The notes: a model not told the origin generated them from the sequence alone. A stretch of 64,000 nt of DNA from Pseudomonas sp. M47T1 (GCF_000263855.1 NZ_AJWX01000010.1:113913-177912); one strand, 5' to 3'; positions 54,909 through 63,816 are shown, counted from the stretch's first letter. A program made the numbers and translations.

Positions 54909-55043
54909 GACATTCTCCTCGGGGAAGAGCGGGTGGTGAAGGAAGTGTTCACCATCCTAGGCGTTGCGGTGGGTACCGAGAACAACCATAAAATTCAATT
55001 TAGCATTTCAGATCCTGCAATGCTGGTAGCATCCAGGGACGCA

Positions 55044-55985
55044 ATGCCATACAGCAGACACAGCATGGACCGTATCGAGGAAATGACCCTGTTTGCCGTA
55101 TTGGCCGAGCACACCAGCTTTGCTGCGGTGGCTCGCCATGTTGGCCTGTCCACCGCCACGGTGACGCGCGCCATCGCCAGCCTGGAAAAGCGCCTGGGCG
55201 TGCTACTGGTAGTGCGCACTACGCGCAACATGCGGCTGACCGAAGCCGGGCAGCGGTTCGCCGTCGATTGCCGGCGGTTGCTGGCCGACCTCAATGAGGT
55301 GGAAAACGCCGCGGCCGGCCTGCACGCGCTGCCCGGCGGCCTGCTGACGGTCACCGCACCGCAGATGTTCGGGGCGCTGCATGTCACGCCGGTACTGACC
55401 CGCTTCCTCAGCCAGTACCCTGGTGTTGAGATCCGCGCCATTTTGGTGGACCGGGTGGTGTCCATGGTCGACGAGGGCATCGACGTGGCCGTGCGGATTG
55501 GCGCCCTGCCCGACTCATCATTGACCGCCATTCCCGTCGGCACCCTGCGTCGCATGGTGTGCGCAACGCCTGCTTACCTGGCAGAACACGGTGTGCCACG
55601 GCACCCCGACGAGCTGCGCCAGCACTCCACCATCTCCACTTCGGCGGCGGAGCGGCCGCCCCACTGGGCCTTTCGCATCGACGGCCAGGACTACGCCGTG
55701 GACGTGGGCTCGCGGCTCAGCCTGACGTCCTTCCAGGCGGCGATTCATGCGGCTGTCCAGCACTGGGGGCTGACGCAAGTGCCGCATTATCAGATCCGCG
55801 AACACCTGCGCAGCGGCAAGCTTGCATGCGTGCTGGAGGCATTTGAAATTGTGCCGGAGCCGGTTCACGTTGTGTATTCCGAGGGCCGGCGCGGGTCGTC
55901 GAAGGTGCGTTCGTTTGTGGACTTTTGTGTAGGGGCGCTGCGGCGCGATCTGCAAGGTGGGCCAGACCTGCCCCGCGGTCACTGA
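55044..55985 (+). CDS. LysR-family regulator
   Basis: 313 residues from ATG 55044 (AGGGA upstream) or 306 from ATG 55065, where the usual MDRIEEMTLFAVLAEHTSF begins. HTH at about 10-65 (TATVTRAIASLEKRLGVLL), effector domain after residue 95. Divergent from the Asp-type alpha/beta hydrolase; a gap of 154 bp separates it from the CMD gene downstream. Effector unknown. Confidence 0.88.
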   Translation: MPYSRHSMDRIEEMTLFAVLAEHTSFAAVARHVGLSTATVTRAIASLEKRLGVLLVVRTTRNMRLTEAGQRFAVDCRRLLADLNEVENAAAGLHALPGGLLTVTAPQMFGALHVTPVLTRFLSQYPGVEIRAILVDRVVSMVDEGIDVAVRIGALPDSSLTAIPVGTLRRMVCATPAYLAEHGVPRHPDELRQHSTISTSAAERPPHWAFRIDGQDYAVDVGSRLSLTSFQAAIHAAVQHWGLTQVPHYQIREHLRSGKLACVLEAFEIVPEPVHVVYSEGRRGSSKVRSFVDFCVGALRRDLQGGPDLPRGH

Positions 55986-56139
55986 CGGGAACCGTGCATA
56001 CTAGGAGCTACAGAGCTACCCACCTGCCCTCGGCTTTGATGAGAAGGGCTCATGACTGCATCCAGTTTATTGCTATTAATCTCTAGGCCAGCATTGCCTA
56101 CCATGGTCGTCACTTTCCGACTCTCCATGAGGCGCCACC

Positions 56140-56919
56140 TTGAAACTACTGACGGCCACCACCTTCGCCACCCTGCTGTGCTCCGCCGCCGTAGGTGCCG
56201 ACCAGGCGCAACCGCGGCCCGACCCCAAGCCGTCGCCCGACGTGCTGGACATCACCCCGCAACTGTACCGCTACACCACCGAACTGCTGTTTGGCGAGGT
56301 GTGGAAACGCGAGGCCCTCTCCCCGCGCGACCGCAGCCTGGTGACCCTGTCGGCCCTGGTCGCCAGCGGCCAGTTCCCGCAACTGGTCGGGCACATCACG
56401 CTGGGCCTGGACAACGGCCTGAAACCGGGCGAGATCACCGCGCTGATTACCCACCTGGCCTTCTATTCGGGCTGGCCCAACGCGATGTCCGCCGTTGGCG
56501 TGGCCAAGCAGGTGTTCACGGAGCGGCACCTTGCGCCAGGCCAGGTAACCCCACCGCCCACCGCCCCGCTGACGCTTGATCCTGAAAGCGAAACCAAGCG
56601 CCGCGCCGCCGTGCAGGCCGGTGTCGGTGAGGTGGCGCCGGAACTGGCCCGCTACACCAACGAGGTGTTGTTCGGCCAAGTGTGGCGCGACAGCAGCCTC
56701 ACGCCTCGGGACCGCAGCTTGGTCACCGTCGCAGCACTGGTTGCTCAAGGCCAGGCGGCCCAACTGCCCTTCCACCTCAACCGCGCCATGGACAACGGGC
56801 TGACCCAGGAACAGGCCGCCGAGGTGGTGACCCACCTGGCGTTCTATGTGGGCTGGCCGAAAGCGATGTCCGCAGTGCCCGTGCTCAAGGACGTGTTCGC
56901 GGCGCGCGCCAAGGGCTGA
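56140..56919 (+). CDS. Secreted tandem carboxymuconolactone-decarboxylase-like protein
   Basis: 259 residues starting at TTG 56140 with GAGG seven bases upstream; no ATG fits. The signal peptide is MKLLTATTFATLLCSAAVGA. Two homologous CMD domains follow (about 38-120 and 160-245), each with LSPRDRSLVTLSALVA / LTPRDRSLVTVAALVA and a HLAFY-GWP-AMSA ending. The mature protein has no cysteine, so it is not an AhpD-type peroxidase. A predicted export signal is unusual for this family. It is followed 65 bp later by the cupin, its likely partner. Confidence 0.85.
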   Translation: MKLLTATTFATLLCSAAVGADQAQPRPDPKPSPDVLDITPQLYRYTTELLFGEVWKREALSPRDRSLVTLSALVASGQFPQLVGHITLGLDNGLKPGEITALITHLAFYSGWPNAMSAVGVAKQVFTERHLAPGQVTPPPTAPLTLDPESETKRRAAVQAGVGEVAPELARYTNEVLFGQVWRDSSLTPRDRSLVTVAALVAQGQAAQLPFHLNRAMDNGLTQEQAAEVVTHLAFYVGWPKAMSAVPVLKDVFAARAKG

Positions 56920-56984
56920 TCCCCTTTGATGTTGAGCCGCACACCCGGTGCTCGACGTAATTCAACTCAACTGGACGTTTCCTC

Positions 56985-57416
56985 ATGACGACAACACCCG
57001 GCCAAACCATCATTCGCAACGGCAGCAAACCCTCAATCAAAGGTCCGGACACCTGGTTCACCGGTGCCGTGCGCATCGACAGTCTGTTTCAGGCTGAAGT
57101 ACCTGCGCGCGTGGGCGGCGCCATCGTCACCTTTGAACCCGGCGCCCGCACGTTCTGGCACACGCACCCATTGGGCCAGACCCTGATCGTGCTGAACGGG
57201 GTGGGCTGGACCCAATGCGAAGGCGGCCCTCGCACCGAAATACGCGCCGGTGACGTGGTGTCCTGTGCGTGCGGCAAGCGCCACTGGCACGGCGCCTCGG
57301 CCACCACCGCCATGTCTCACGTGGCCGTGACCGAAATGCTTGATGGCAAGAACGTGGAATGGATGGAGCCGGTCACCGATGAGCAATACCACGGCGGCGC
57401 GCTGGTGACTGAGTAA
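56985..57416 (+). CDS. Cupin, hydroxynitrile-lyase-like (R-mandelonitrile lyase type)
   Basis: 143-residue single-domain cupin. From memory it closely matches the manganese-dependent hydroxynitrile lyase of Granulicella (GtHNL): [37 protein letters not shown] and ending [12 protein letters not shown]. The metal ligands are in place: His59, His61, Gln65 and His100, with the active-site His102. The physiological substrate of these cupins is unknown; they commonly sit beside CMD-family genes, as here. Confidence 0.85.
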   Translation: MTTTPGQTIIRNGSKPSIKGPDTWFTGAVRIDSLFQAEVPARVGGAIVTFEPGARTFWHTHPLGQTLIVLNGVGWTQCEGGPRTEIRAGDVVSCACGKRHWHGASATTAMSHVAVTEMLDGKNVEWMEPVTDEQYHGGALVTE

Positions 57417-57465
57417 GGCGGCTCTGTGCTGGTCATGTCGATAGCGGGCCCACTGCGCGGGCCTT

Positions 57466-57494
57466 CGCAGCCTTCGGCAGCTCCGAAGGCTGCG
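57466..57494. repeat. REP-like perfect palindrome
   Basis: CGCAGCCTTCGG at 57466-57477 and CCGAAGGCTGCG at 57483-57494 form a perfect 12-bp stem with a 5-nt loop. It is the clearest copy of a core seen also near 41655, 53990 and 62830, in a 210-bp spacer that is otherwise non-coding. Confidence 0.65.
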
Positions 57495-57626
57495 CCTTGC
57501 GACGCAGTGTGCCAGGCAATACGCGGCGCCTGTGACGCGGCCTGCGGGCGACAGGATGACATATCGCCATCAACCGGAAGGAGTGCGTAGAATTGCGGCT
57601 TTTTTAGCGTATCGAACGGGTGCCCA

Positions 57627-58247
57627 TTGAGCGCAGGCAAAGCCGCAGGACTGTTATTACTCACCTCCTTCCTGGCAGCGTGCAGCACCTCCCCGCCCCG
57701 CACGCCCGATGACCTGTGCGGTATCTTTCGCGAAAAGAGCGATTGGTACGACGCCGCGAAAGCCACCCAACAGCGCTGGGGTGTGCCGATTCAGGTGCCG
57801 TTCGCCATCATGTACCAGGAGTCATCCTTCCACCAGGACGCCAAGGCGCCGCGCAAGTACCTGTTGTGGATCATCCCGTGGGGCCGCGTGACCACCGCCG
57901 CCGGCTACGCCCAGGCCAAGGATGAGGGGTGGAACGACTACCGCAAGAGCACCGGCCACAGCGGCGCCAGTCGCAAGGACTTCGACGATTCCATCGACTT
58001 CGTGGGGTGGTACATGGACAAGACCTACACCATCAATGGCGTGTCCAAGTGGGACGCCTATGACCAGTACCTCAACTACCACGAAGGCTGGGGTGGCTAT
58101 CGCCAGCGCAGCTATGCCAGCAAGACGTGGTTGCCGGCGGTGGCGGGTAAAGTGCAGGCCCGGTCGCAGATGTATGCGCAGCAATATGCCGGCTGCAAGA
58201 ACGATCTGGACCGTGGTTTCTGGAGCCGCTTGTGGCACTGGTTGTAA
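57627..58247 (+). CDS. Lipoprotein with SLT-like lysozyme domain
   Basis: 206 residues from TTG 57627. A lipoprotein signal peptide ends in the lipobox FLAAC-STS, so it is anchored in the membrane by Cys19. The rest resembles the lytic transglycosylase/lysozyme fold: FAIMYQESSFHQDAKAPRKY contains the catalytic Glu, and YLNYHEGWGGYRQRSY is typical of the C-lobe. It likely cleaves peptidoglycan locally. No better start codon exists in frame. Confidence 0.82.
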   Translation: MSAGKAAGLLLLTSFLAACSTSPPRTPDDLCGIFREKSDWYDAAKATQQRWGVPIQVPFAIMYQESSFHQDAKAPRKYLLWIIPWGRVTTAAGYAQAKDEGWNDYRKSTGHSGASRKDFDDSIDFVGWYMDKTYTINGVSKWDAYDQYLNYHEGWGGYRQRSYASKTWLPAVAGKVQARSQMYAQQYAGCKNDLDRGFWSRLWHWL

Positions 58248-58276
58248 TCGCTCGAAACTTGGCTTGCCTGTAGCGC

Positions 58277-58603
58277 CTAGCGACGGTGGTGATGATGACG
58301 CTCCCATTCGCGCCGACGCTCTGCTTCCCGGCGTGCCTGCTCCCGGCGCCAGCGGTCGCGGCGAATCTGTTCCTGGCGCGAATGCCAATGCCCGTCATGT
58401 CGGTAATGGTCGTCGTACGCCAGCATCCCGCTGGGCGGTTGGCTGCCCATGCTGAGCATGTTTGGCCATGGGCTGGGTGCCGCATTCGCCGCAGGGGACG
58501 GCGACGGAACACGTGGCGCCTTCATTTGCGTTGCGCAGGCAGTGCCCACGGTAAACAGCGACAGCAGGGCCGCCAGCAGCATCGGGGAGCGGTAGAATTT
58601 CAT
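58277..58603 (-). CDS. Secreted small basic His/Arg-rich protein
   Basis: 108 residues with a signal peptide (to about GTACA-TQMK), a Pro-rich linker and a C-terminal tail dense in Arg, Glu and His, ending REWERHHHHRR. The tail could bind metal or act as a charged helix. No family recognised. It is convergent with the SLT lipoprotein. Confidence 0.65.
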   Translation of the reverse strand: MKFYRSPMLLAALLSLFTVGTACATQMKAPRVPSPSPAANAAPSPWPNMLSMGSQPPSGMLAYDDHYRHDGHWHSRQEQIRRDRWRREQARREAERRREWERHHHHRR

Positions 58604-58780
58604 GGGTCAGGTAGGTCTCTGATAAGCCGGTGAATCTGGACTCGTCTTGCGATCACGCCACGAATTGTGTCGCTTTCGACAAGATTCTTATCAGGTAGGA
58701 CCATAATGCGGCAAAAAGTTCGCCGCATTGCTAACAATTACTGATGATATTCAATGAGTTAATCAACGACCCCCATCGGG

Positions 58781-59429
58781 TCAAGGCGCTGGCACTCCCT
58801 GCGCGCCCTCTTCCGGGGACCCCGCCGGGTGCTGATCGGTCATGTCGGCACCCGTAGCATCAAAGCCCTTGAGGCGATACAGCAATACGGATAGGGCCCA
58901 ACTGGCCACGAAGATGCCGATGATGATGTACCCCAACGTACCGAAGTTGTCGTTCGGCGCACCCACGAAGTCCCAGAAACCGCCCTTCAGTTCCAGCTGG
59001 TCACTGATCAGCCCCAGCGCCTCGATACTGCCGATCACCACCGCGACAACCACCGACACCAGGGTAATGGTCGAAACGATCGGTCATGGCCGAGGCCGTC
59101 ACCGCTACCAGCAGCGACGCCAGCACCACCACCGACGAGTGCCCCAGCGAGAAGAAGAACCCCACGGCAACGGGGCGCTTGTTTTCCTGCATCAGCTTGC
59201 GCGTGACGTTGTCGATGGCGGCGATGTGGTCGGCGTCCACCGCGTGGCGCAGGCCGAAGCCGTAGGCCAGCAACGCCGTGCCCAGCAACACCGGGTGATG
59301 ATGAAAGGCGGCCAGGGCCCAGACCCACGCGACCACGTTGATGGTGATCAGCACACCGTAGATGGCAAAGAGTTTGGTACGCACGTGACGGTTGGAGTCA
59401 CTGAAAACCTGCGTGAGTTGTCGAATCAT
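58781..59429 (-). pseudogene. Nickel/cobalt permease (NiCoT) gene with internal deletion
   Basis: The N-terminal part from ATG 59429 holds the NiCoT signature GFGLRHAVDADHIAAIDNVT, and runs to SAMTDRF. Near 59075 it jumps, with a frame change, to the last helices (TITLVSVVVAVVIG, DNFGTLGYIIIGIFVASWAL) and the natural stop at 58781. About 130 codons (middle helices) are missing compared with the ~345-residue family, and the frame is lost, so no transporter can be made. The upstream cobalamin riboswitch is still intact. Confidence 0.85.
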
Positions 59430-59469
59430 CACACTACCTTTCCGGGAATACGCGCCCAAGGGGGTGAAG

Positions 59470-59560
59470 GTGGCTGCCAAGCGAGGTCTGACTTCTGGGG
59501 GCCCAGTTACAGTGGCGCGACCGTGCCGGAATTACACCGGCTTCTCGCTTGGCACTACGT
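59470..59560 (-). promoter_or_regulatory. Cobalamin riboswitch
   Basis: Reading leftwards: P1 arm TGCCAAGCGAG (59554-59544) pairs over 11 bp with CTCGCTTGGCA (59485-59475). Between them are the conserved core GAGAAGCCGGTGTAATTCCG, then GCACGGTCGCGCCACTGTAA, and AGAAGTCAGACC, the B12-box sequence set. It lies about 45 bp upstream of the Ni/Co permease pseudogene on the same strand and would have shut off cobalt uptake when cobalamin is plentiful. It is a compact version without large peripheral stems. Confidence 0.9.
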
Positions 59561-59711
59561 TGTCATGTTTACGCGAGCAGTCTACTCATCTGCTGCGTGC
59601 TTTACGTGAAATCGATCCTTGAGCGTTACCCCGCCAACGCACCACACAACAGCATGCGACAACATGGCACACCCCTGACCTTTTGCCTTTTGCCGGTGAC
59701 CTGCGGCTAAA

Positions 59712-60131
59712 ATGCGCCCCCCGATGACGGACGGTCGCATGCTTTCACGTCGACACCTCAGCCACTGGCTGGCCTGCCTGGCCGTGCTGGTCAACCTGCT
59801 GGCCATGCCCCTGCATGCCCGGCAGATGCAGCTGATGGAAGGCACGCCAACAGCGATGATGGGCGCTGACTGTGCCATGCCCGGCATGCCCACGATGCAC
59901 GATGACACCCGCCGGCTCATCGACGTGCTCGACCCCCACCCGCACAAAATGCACCACGGCGACTGTTGCTGCTGCGGTGCCAGCGGCATGGCCGGGCCGC
60001 CTGCCAGCCACTGGCGTGCGCACACCCCGCGCTACATCGCCCAGGCGACCCTCGTTCAGCCCACGGTGCCAACCCTGGCGCCGCGCTTTCGCTGGACCAG
60101 CCTCAACCCCCGGGCTTCCCCGCTGGCCTGA
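59712..60131 (+). CDS. DUF2946-type protein
   Basis: 139 residues: one N-terminal hydrophobic segment (HWLACLAVLVNLLAMPLHA, a signal anchor or signal peptide), many Met and His, and a HGDCCCCGASG cluster typical of DUF2946. In Pseudomonas these proteins sit next to copper-related TonB receptors and are thought to bind metal. Starts at 59712, 59724 or 59739 are all possible; none has a strong ribosome site. It lies 98 bp before the TonB receptor and probably shares its transcript. Confidence 0.75.
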   Translation: MRPPMTDGRMLSRRHLSHWLACLAVLVNLLAMPLHARQMQLMEGTPTAMMGADCAMPGMPTMHDDTRRLIDVLDPHPHKMHHGDCCCCGASGMAGPPASHWRAHTPRYIAQATLVQPTVPTLAPRFRWTSLNPRASPLA

Positions 60132-60229
60132 GCGGCGCCCTTTTCCCTGAATTCAGCACAACGCCAGCCCGCTTCGGGCCTGCGCGCACGTGCATGCCCC
60201 CTTACTTGGCTCACCAGGAATCGTGAACC

Positions 60230-62305
60230 ATGGCCTTACAGCGCACCCCCAAAAAGGCGCAGCCTTGCCGCGCCCGCTCGTTCAATACCCGCCTGCTGGT
60301 GTCCGGCGCCCTCGCCGCCCTGCCCGCCGCCCATGCCCTGGCCGACGGAAACAAGGACTCCACGCTCACCTTGGGCACCGTCAGCGTCACCAGCGCCCAG
60401 ACCGGCCCCCTCTCCAGCTCCAGCGTGCTCAGTTCGGTGGACGTCATGGGTGGCGACGTGGTTGAGAAAATGCCCGTCACCTACAGCTGGGAACTATTCA
60501 GCCGCGTGCCCGGCGTGGAACTGACCGAGTTCAACCAGGGCACTACTTCCGGCAAGATCTCCTTTCGCGGCTTCAATGGCGAAGGCGAAGTCAACGCCGT
60601 GAAACTGTTGATCGACGGCATCCCCGGCAACAGCAACGATGGCAACATGCCGTTCATGGACATGGTGTTCCCCCTGGACATCGACAACATCGAAGTGGTG
60701 CGCGGCACCAGCGACCCGCGCTATGGGCTGAACAACATTGCCGGCAACGTCAACATCAACACCCGCATCGGCGGCGACTACACGAAGGCTCGCGTGCGCT
60801 ACGGCAGCTATGGCACCCGCGAGACGCAACTGGCCAAGGGCATCGAGACGGCCAACTGGACGCAGAACTACTTCCTGGCCTACCAGAAGTCCGACGGTTA
60901 CCGCGACCACGCCGACCAGGACCGCGTGTCCGTGGCGGGCAAATGGTTCTACACCCCGGACGACGACGCCTACCGCATCGGCCTGATTCTGCGTCACTAC
61001 GAAGGCCAGGCCGACGAACCCGGCTACCTGACCGGCGCCAACGCCCACCGCCATCCGAGCATGACCAACCGCTATAACGACAGCGACCAGGGTACCCGGC
61101 GCATGAACAGCGCCAGCCTGCACCTGGACACTGACGTGGCAGAGGACGTGTCGCTGTCGACCAAGGCCTACTTGAATACCTTCGACGACCGCCGCTGGAC
61201 CCGCTACTGGAGCAGCACCACCCAGCAGGAACGCCACGCCTACGAAACCCAATATGGCGCCATGGCCACCCTGACCTGGCGCCCTCAAGTGAGCTGGCTG
61301 CACGCCCTGGCACTGGAAGGTGGCCTGGACACCCAGCGCCAGCAGAATGTCAGCGCGCGCTACAGCACCGTCGAACGAGTGCGCACGGCCCAGACCCGCG
61401 ACCAGCACTTCAACTTCAACACCGTGGGCGGCTACGTACAGGCCGTGATCGAACCCACCGACACCTTGAAGATCATCCCCGCCTACCGCGTGGACAAACT
61501 CAGCGGTGACTACACCGACGAACTCACCGGCCTGAACTACAGCATGAACGACTACGGGCTGATCAAGCAGCCCAAGCTCAGCGTGGTCTACTCACCCTGG
61601 GCCGTGACCAGCCTCTACGCAAACTGGGGCCGCAGCTTCCAGGTGGGCACCGGCTCATCCAGCTACAAGGTGCCGCCACAGACCGACGACCTGGCACCGT
61701 CGATCAACGACGGCTGGGAGACCGGCGTGAAGTTCACCCCCGTCAGCTGGCTCGATGGACGAATCGCCTACTGGCAGCAGGAGGCGTCAGGCGAAGTCAG
61801 CCGCCGCCTCAACGACCCCACTGGCGCCTCGGACAACATTGGCAAGACCCGCCGCTGGGGCTACGACCTGCAACTCAACCTGCACCCCGACGAGCGCCTG
61901 GACGCGTGGCTGGCCTACTCCTGGCAATACTCGACAATCCTCAAGGCCGGCTCCACCTACCCCGATAGCGCCGGCAACGAAATCGACCACGTGCCCCATC
62001 ACATCTACAACGCCGGCGCGCGCTACCAACTGACGCCGAAGTGGTCGGTGAGCGGCTGGGTCAACGGCCAGAGCGATTACTACCTGGAAGATGACAACAC
62101 CGAGGGCAAGTTCGGGGGCTACGCGCTGTTGAACCTGGGCGCCACCTACAAGATCAACGAGCACCTGAGCGTGGACGTGCAGGTGAAAAACCTCGCCAAC
62201 CGTTATTACGAGTATGTGTGGTACGACCCGGACGGCGCCCAGGCACCGCTGCACTCACCTGGCGACGGGCGCGCGGTGTACATCGGGGTAAGCCTGGAGT
62301 TCTGA
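60230..62305 (+). CDS. TonB-dependent outer-membrane receptor, probable metal uptake
   Basis: 691 residues: signal peptide to about AAHALA-DGNK, TonB box LGTVSVTSA, plug to about 190 (VPGVELTEFNQGTTSGKISF, VVRGTSDPRYGLNNIAGNVN), then the barrel ending VYIGVSLEF. AGGA precedes ATG 60230. Pairing with a DUF2946 protein and closeness to the cobalamin-controlled Ni/Co permease relic suggest uptake of a metal or metal chelate, inferred only. No sigma/anti-sigma pair is present. Confidence 0.88.
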   Translation: MALQRTPKKAQPCRARSFNTRLLVSGALAALPAAHALADGNKDSTLTLGTVSVTSAQTGPLSSSSVLSSVDVMGGDVVEKMPVTYSWELFSRVPGVELTEFNQGTTSGKISFRGFNGEGEVNAVKLLIDGIPGNSNDGNMPFMDMVFPLDIDNIEVVRGTSDPRYGLNNIAGNVNINTRIGGDYTKARVRYGSYGTRETQLAKGIETANWTQNYFLAYQKSDGYRDHADQDRVSVAGKWFYTPDDDAYRIGLILRHYEGQADEPGYLTGANAHRHPSMTNRYNDSDQGTRRMNSASLHLDTDVAEDVSLSTKAYLNTFDDRRWTRYWSSTTQQERHAYETQYGAMATLTWRPQVSWLHALALEGGLDTQRQQNVSARYSTVERVRTAQTRDQHFNFNTVGGYVQAVIEPTDTLKIIPAYRVDKLSGDYTDELTGLNYSMNDYGLIKQPKLSVVYSPWAVTSLYANWGRSFQVGTGSSSYKVPPQTDDLAPSINDGWETGVKFTPVSWLDGRIAYWQQEASGEVSRRLNDPTGASDNIGKTRRWGYDLQLNLHPDERLDAWLAYSWQYSTILKAGSTYPDSAGNEIDHVPHHIYNAGARYQLTPKWSVSGWVNGQSDYYLEDDNTEGKFGGYALLNLGATYKINEHLSVDVQVKNLANRYYEYVWYDPDGAQAPLHSPGDGRAVYIGVSLEF

Positions 62306-62515
62306 GCAACAGCGGGCAGGGACCCTCCAGGGGATCAGCAGGTTGAAAGCCACCCAGGAAAACGCCGTGCCGGTTGTCGTGGAAGAAACCGCATCGCCGG
62401 GGTGCAGCAAAATCAACACCAGCGACCGCCAGGAGTGGCGGCCTGATCGATAGTCGAGCGGTACGCAGGCGCGATACACTGCGCCCTGATTATTGAAAAC
62501 CTGGAGGCAATGTGC

Positions 62516-62806
62516 ATGAGCGGCGATGAATTGGGGCTATTGAGGAACGAAATTGATAGCCTGGATGAGGAGATCATCAGGATTCTTGCGCTGAGGTTTG
62601 TCGCCACGAGCAAGGTTGGCGCCATTAAGGCTGCACAGAGCCTGGACGCTGTGGACCCTTCCCGCGAGGCCGCACAAGCGCAACGGTATGCCGTGCTGGC
62701 GGCGCAGTACGGGGTGGGTACCGAGCTGGTTCAGAAAGTCTTCAGGGCCGTCATCGATGAAGCCGTGGAAAACCACAAAGCCATCCGCAACAGCACCCCG
62801 CTGTAG
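62516..62806 (+). CDS. Chorismate mutase family protein (AroQ/PchB-like)
   Basis: 96-residue all-helical protein of the AroQ class. ELGLLRNEIDSLDEEIIRIL, with an Arg and Asp pair, then LRFVATSKVGAIKA carry the usual active-site residues. TGGAGG at 62502-62507 favours ATG 62516 (8-nt spacing) over ATG 62510. A free chorismate mutase or an isochorismate-pyruvate-lyase-like enzyme are both possible; no salicylate or siderophore genes are nearby. The tail (ENHKAIRNS) suits CM. Confidence 0.82.
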   Translation: MSGDELGLLRNEIDSLDEEIIRILALRFVATSKVGAIKAAQSLDAVDPSREAAQAQRYAVLAAQYGVGTELVQKVFRAVIDEAVENHKAIRNSTPL

Positions 62807-62866
62807 CAGCGGTCGGAGCCGCCGCCAGGCTGCGAAGGCACGCACAGCGTGCGCCAGGTTCTTGCG
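62807..62866. repeat. REP-like sequence
   Basis: TGTAGCAGCGGT-like start followed by CCAGGCTGCGAAGGCACGC; shares the GGCTGCGAAGG core with the copies near 41655 and 57466. It abuts the nirB-like remnant. Confidence 0.45.
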
Positions 62867-62867
62867 G

Positions 62868-63030
62868 CGCGCCGGACGCCGCTGGCCGCGCTCCTGGACG
62901 AACTGGACATCGGGATCGGCGCCGCCGGCATTGACGAAGGTGCGGAAGCGCTTGAGCTTTTCCGGGTCTTTCAAGGCGTTGGCCCACTCGCATTCGTAGC
63001 GATCGACCACCTGCTTCGACAGGATGCTTT
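62868..63030 (-). pseudogene. Probable C-terminal fragment of nirB (nitrite reductase large subunit)
   Basis: A short leftward frame reads VVDRYECEWANALKDPEKLK, then RFRTFVNAGGADPDVQFVQE and RGQRRPA. As I recall, this is the C-terminal end of assimilatory NAD(P)H nitrite reductase NirB. The gene body is absent, and no start or native stop remains; the end runs into a REP-like sequence. Identification rests on memory of the family ending. Confidence 0.5.
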
Positions 63031-63068
63031 TATAGCAGTGGTGCGCCGGGCATCGCCCGCCCACCGAA

Positions 63069-63335
63069 TTATCGCTGAATTTTGAAGTGCATCAGCCACC
63101 CGGCAGGGTTGGTCCCAATCTGGTCAGCCGTGATGCTCGATGCCCATGGGTAAATCGTTCGCAATCGCGGAACTGCAAGCTCAATGAGCTGATGCTTCAT
63201 GATTTCGTTGATGTCCTCAGGTTCCATCTCGCGCAGGTCAACGATGGCGAATAGCACCGATACGCCAGGATCATCTTCGGCATGCGGGTGTTCTGCCAGC
63301 TCTGAATCCAGGTACTGCTTCGCGGTCTTCGCCAT
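63069..63335 (-). CDS. Hypothetical protein, 88 aa
   Basis: 88 residues: MAKTAKQYLDSELAEHPHAE to LMHFKIQR. CTGGAGCGCTGATCA precedes the ATG, an acceptable ribosome site. Acidic N-terminal half, mixed alpha/beta pattern, no membrane segment. No family recognised. It lies at the edge of the A+T-rich right end. Confidence 0.65.
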   Translation of the reverse strand: MAKTAKQYLDSELAEHPHAEDDPGVSVLFAIVDLREMEPEDINEIMKHQLIELAVPRLRTIYPWASSITADQIGTNPAGWLMHFKIQR

Positions 63336-63633
63336 TGATCAGCGCTCCAGTTGCGGGGCTCTCAATGTGCCACGTCCGGGGGAATGCTGGAACCGTAAAA
63401 ACAAGACCAGCAGCGCCTTCAGCTTTTCGGTGTCGGTGGTGGTCGCGGGTGCGGTGGTGACTTCAGGGATATCAGGGAAGCCAACACTTATGTCGTACCC
63501 AGAGCAGACTAGCCTCGAGCCAATATTTCAAATAAAGACAACAACACATACAACCTTAAATACGAAACAAAAACACAACGCTATGCAAACGAGGAAGCAT
63601 GCCAACTCAGACACACCTCCTCGATAGCCGAGA
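63336..63633. other. A+T-rich intergenic stretch, no supported gene
   Basis: The part at 63336-63480 is G+C-rich and in one leftward frame reads TEKLKALLVLFLRFQ, perhaps a fragment of a lost gene, but no start is seen. From 63480 the sequence becomes markedly A+T-rich (poly-A and ACAAC tracts), unlike the rest of the window. An open plus frame at 63199-63627 has no ribosome site and crosses the opposite-strand 88-aa gene, so it is not annotated. Confidence 0.5.
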
Positions 63634-63816
63634 TTAGACGGCATTCAGTGCTGCCAGCAGGGAAGCCAGAGTATTGGTCACCTGACCGTTCGTGGTATCA
63701 TTACCCTGATAAATCGCACGCCACGAAGTGGTATTGATCAGCTTCGTGACACTGTCAGCCTTGATCAACGCTTTCTGATTAGTGGACGCAGTAACCTGAA
63801 TATATTTATCGGCCAT
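63634..63816 (-). CDS. Small hypothetical protein, 60 aa, foreign composition
   Basis: 60 residues starting MADKYIQVTASTNQKALIKA and ending TLASLLAALNAV, rich in Thr, Asn and Ser, with no membrane segment. AGGAGAG lies eight bases before ATG 63816, a strong ribosome site. Codons and base composition are far more A+T-rich than the neighbours, which points to transfer. The open frame continues upstream but this ATG is clearly the start. No family recognised. Confidence 0.7.
   Translation of the reverse strand: MADKYIQVTASTNQKALIKADSVTKLINTTSWRAIYQGNDTTNGQVTNTLASLLAALNAV

Noticed and set aside
62255..62479. Minus-strand frame with a hydrophobic stretch after the TonB receptor
   Set aside because: A membrane-like run is seen, but there is no credible start or family; it may be a relic, with too little support to annotate.
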